8,129 bases of DNA from assembly GCA_002308235.1 (NCBI GenBank), contig DBVS01000037.1, positions 1-8,129 on the forward strand, given 5' to 3'. The notes below the pieces were generated by a model. It made no database searches. It was not told where the DNA came from and was given only the letters and a program-made list of their open reading frames with translations. How positions within the stretch are numbered: position 1 is the stretch's first letter; each line of letters starts with the position of its first letter. A program made the position numbers and the translations under genes. Shown in pieces: positions 6,073 to 8,129 of the stretch. The stretch is from Lachnospiraceae bacterium UBA1258 (GTDB taxonomy: Bacteria; Bacillota; Clostridia; Lachnospirales; Lachnospiraceae).

Positions 6073-7856
6073 TATTCATCACCTCCCATCTGGAGTTTAA
6101 CAAGCTCGCTGTAATAACCGCCCTTGGCAATGAGTTCCTCATGGGTTCCTTCCTCGGTTATGCGGCCGTCCTGAAGCACCAGTATCTTATCGGCGAACTT
6201 GGTGGTGGATATTCTCTGGGCGATAATGATCTTGGTACAGTTAAAGTCAAGGTTTCTCAGACTATGCTGTATTTCTTTTTCCGTTTCCATATCAACGGCG
6301 GAAGTGGTGTCGTCCAGAATAAGGATCGAAGGCTCGATGGCTAAGGCCCTTGCAAGGGAAATTCTCTGCTTCTGTCCGCCGGACAGGCCTACACCGCGCT
6401 CTCCCACTATGGTGTCGTACCCTTCGGGCATCTTGGAAATGAAGTCCGAAACCGAAGCGTATCTTGCGAATTTGACCACACGCTCGGGAGTAAGATGAGT
6501 TACACCGTAAGCGATGTTTCCTTCGATGGTATCCGAATAAAGAAGCACATCCTGGGTCGCAAGACCGATGTTCTTCCGAAGTTCGTGGAGCTTATAATCC
6601 TTAACGTTAACTCCGTCAATCAGAACCTCACCCTCCGTAGGCTCATAGAACCTGGGGATTAGATGGATGAGCGAAGTTTTTCCGCAGCCCGTCTCGCCCA
6701 TAATGGCAACTGTTTCGCCGGGATTTGCGGTAAAGGAAACGTCTCTCAAAACAGGGAGTTTGCCGTCCGAATACATAAAGGAAACGTGCTTAAACTCTAT
6801 CTTTCCTTCGAAGGGGCCGGGATGATCGACAGCGTTCTCGCTATCCACAATTTCAGGCTCCGAATAATAGATTTCCATAACCTTTGCGGAGGCTGCGGAG
6901 AATCTCTGGAATTCGTTCATGATACCTCCAAGCTGTCTCATAGGGTTGGCAATGGCCCAGATAAGACCTGAGAAAGCAACATATTCACCCATGGTAAGGT
7001 CTTTCCGGATAAGGAAGATACCGCCCACGGCAAGTAAGATCACCGCAAGAAGGTTCGCGCAGCTTTCAATGTAGGGATAATATTTGATCCAGGTTCTCTG
7101 GGTCGATTTGTTGGTATCTCTGAAATCGGCGTTTGCACTGTCGAACTTACCGATCTCGTAATCTTCTCTTGCAAAGGCCTTCACCACACGGTTACCTGAA
7201 ATGTTTTCCTGGGCGTAGGTGTTCATGTTTGCCAGTTTTTCGCGAAGTTCCCTGTGCTTGGGCGCAACTTCCGCACGGAACTTAACGATGATTGCAAGGA
7301 TCACCGGCGAAAGGATCATAACGGAAAGGGCAAGCCTCCAGTTCATGATAAACAGGTATACTGCCGTAGCCAGATACAAAGAAAATGATTCTATGATCAT
7401 TCTGGTAACCCAGGCCACCATATGACGAACCGCGTCAAGGTCACCGGTCATTCTGGTCATCAAATCGCCGGTTCTGTACTTGCTGTAGAATTTCATATCC
7501 TGACGCTGGATCTTGTCATAAAGAAAGTTTCTGATGCGATACAGAGTCTTCTGGGAAACGAATTCGTAGGCAATGCAATCCGCATATACGATTATTACCC
7601 TGGCAATCGTAACAACGATCATCAGGATTATAAGCTTAAAGAATAAGTCCCTGTGATTGGCAAGATTGTTTGCGGCATCTTCTCCCGTCAGGAAAGTGTC
7701 TACGATCCTGGACGAAAAATAGGGCACGGTAAGCTGTAAAATGTTATAGACTATGGTGCCAAACATCGACAACACGAAAAGAGCTCTCGTCCCACGCATG
7801 TTGGACCAGAGCCACTGAAGTTTTGTCATCGGAAAAGGATTTTTCCTGTCAGACAT
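6072..7856 (-). CDS. ABC exporter half-transporter, degenerate-site subunit
   Basis: A 594-residue fused permease-ATPase, the first of the exporter pair. Six membrane segments lie in about 25-310 and the nucleotide-binding domain starts at about 352. Motifs are Walker A GETGCGKTS (387-395), Q-loop Q435, canonical signature LSGGQ (491-495), Walker B ILILDD in which Asp516 replaces the catalytic Glu, and Gln547 in AQRIST in place of the H-loop His. These two substitutions mark the degenerate ATP site, while its intact LSGGQ completes the active site of the partner. The two genes therefore clearly encode one heterodimer. AAAGGGGA lies about 6 bases before the ATG at 7856-7854. The DUF6273-type gene ends only 27 bp upstream with no terminator between, so it is probably in the same transcript. 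Confidence 0.95.
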   Translation of the reverse strand: MSDRKNPFPMTKLQWLWSNMRGTRALFVLSMFGTIVYNILQLTVPYFSSRIVDTFLTGEDAANNLANHRDLFFKLIILMIVVTIARVIIVYADCIAYEFVSQKTLYRIRNFLYDKIQRQDMKFYSKYRTGDLMTRMTGDLDAVRHMVAWVTRMIIESFSLYLATAVYLFIMNWRLALSVMILSPVILAIIVKFRAEVAPKHRELREKLANMNTYAQENISGNRVVKAFAREDYEIGKFDSANADFRDTNKSTQRTWIKYYPYIESCANLLAVILLAVGGIFLIRKDLTMGEYVAFSGLIWAIANPMRQLGGIMNEFQRFSAASAKVMEIYYSEPEIVDSENAVDHPGPFEGKIEFKHVSFMYSDGKLPVLRDVSFTANPGETVAIMGETGCGKTSLIHLIPRFYEPTEGEVLIDGVNVKDYKLHELRKNIGLATQDVLLYSDTIEGNIAYGVTHLTPERVVKFARYASVSDFISKMPEGYDTIVGERGVGLSGGQKQRISLARALAIEPSILILDDTTSAVDMETEKEIQHSLRNLDFNCTKIIIAQRISTTKFADKILVLQDGRITEEGTHEELIAKGGYYSELVKLQMGGDE

Positions 7857-7883
7857 GATATTTCCCCTTTATTGATTGATTAA

Positions 7884-8129
7884 TTACTTTAAAGAGATCC
7901 ACATAGCGGGACGTATACCGTCATGACCCTCTCCGGATTCATGACCGTTTTCGCGGATTTCTCCGACGCTGGTTACATCCATCGCCCTGGTAAGCTTATC
8001 CGTATTCGATCTAAGCCACCACCATGCCCCACCGACACATTCTTTAGGATGTTTTCCTTCGTACTTAAAGAGATTGTATTCCTCTTCGGTGAGAATGTAA
8101 ACACCCTTTGCTTTGGCGTACTCGGTTGC
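7884..8129 (-). CDS. DUF6273-type protein, C-terminal part only
   Basis: The minus strand is open from the right window edge to a TAA at 7886-7884, giving the last 81 codons of a gene whose start lies outside. The sequence has Y-I-L-T-E-E-E-Y (11-18 of the visible part), the hallmark G-G-A-W-W-W-L-R-S (33-41) and a terminal G-I-R-P-A-M-W-I-S-L (71-80). This is the characteristic end of DUF6273 domains and related formylglycine-like sulfatase-modifying-type folds. The same W-W-x-R-S motif occurs in the protein at 1-767, so two members of this family flank the window. It lies 27 bp upstream of the ABC exporter pair on the same strand and is probably cotranscribed. The missing N-terminus prevents saying whether it is secreted or has extra domains. 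The fold comparison is inference. Confidence 0.75.
   Translation of the reverse strand, partial: ATEYAKAKGVYILTEEEYNLFKYEGKHPKECVGGAWWWLRSNTDKLTRAMDVTSVGEIRENGHESGEGHDGIRPAMWISLK

Noticed and set aside
4255..7646. Several plus-strand open frames across the ABC exporter genes
   Set aside because: All lie opposite well-conserved ABC motifs on the minus strand and have no ribosome binding sites or recognisable sequence.
4291..7856. Bacteriocin or lantibiotic export and immunity system
   Set aside because: No precursor peptide, modification enzyme or N-terminal C39 peptidase domain is visible, so there is no support beyond a generic exporter.

Overview
The window looks like a chromosomal segment of a Gram-positive anaerobe of the Clostridia, most likely the Lachnospiraceae. 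The reasons are moderate GC, strong GGAG-type ribosome binding sites, solitary ECF-transporter S components, and two lineage-typical unknown families (a DUF6273-type secreted protein and a DUF6472-type small Cys protein). No RNA genes, mobile elements or CRISPR arrays are visible.

Layout. (1) 1-767, minus: the N-terminal 255 residues of a secreted DUF6273-type protein that runs off the left edge. (2) 768-1005: an intergenic region with a promoter and an operator. (3) 1006-2134, plus: an ECF S component followed 16 bp later by a UPF0340/DUF436 (YwlG-like) gene. (4) 2177-3286, minus: a MocR/GabR-type regulator (GntR winged helix fused to an aminotransferase-like domain), convergent with the previous pair and sharing a bidirectional terminator. 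(5) 3381-4022, plus: a second ECF S component, divergent from the regulator. (6) 4059-8129, minus: an apparent operon made of a DUF6273-type gene (only its last 81 codons in the window), a heterodimeric ABC exporter pair overlapping by 1 nt, and a 60-residue DUF6472-type protein. It ends at a second bidirectional terminator.

The main observation is that regions 3 to 5 appear to be one regulon. A 47-bp element occurs twice (913-959 and 3278-3324) with 43 identical positions. One copy is upstream of the first S component and UPF0340 gene. The other lies between the regulator and the second S component and covers the regulator's own start codon. Each copy carries two TCTGGT direct repeats 24 bp apart and an inverted ATACCA, the half-site type known from GabR. 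The regulator family senses pyridoxal phosphate or its adducts, and both S components resemble the family that includes predicted vitamin B6 transporters. I therefore infer a PLP/B6-related uptake regulon that includes the unknown-function UPF0340 protein. The substrate is not proven by the sequence.

The ABC pair is a textbook asymmetric exporter. One subunit has degenerate Walker B and H-loop residues with an intact LSGGQ. The other has intact catalytic residues with an altered LSQGQ signature. Its substrate cannot be read from the window.
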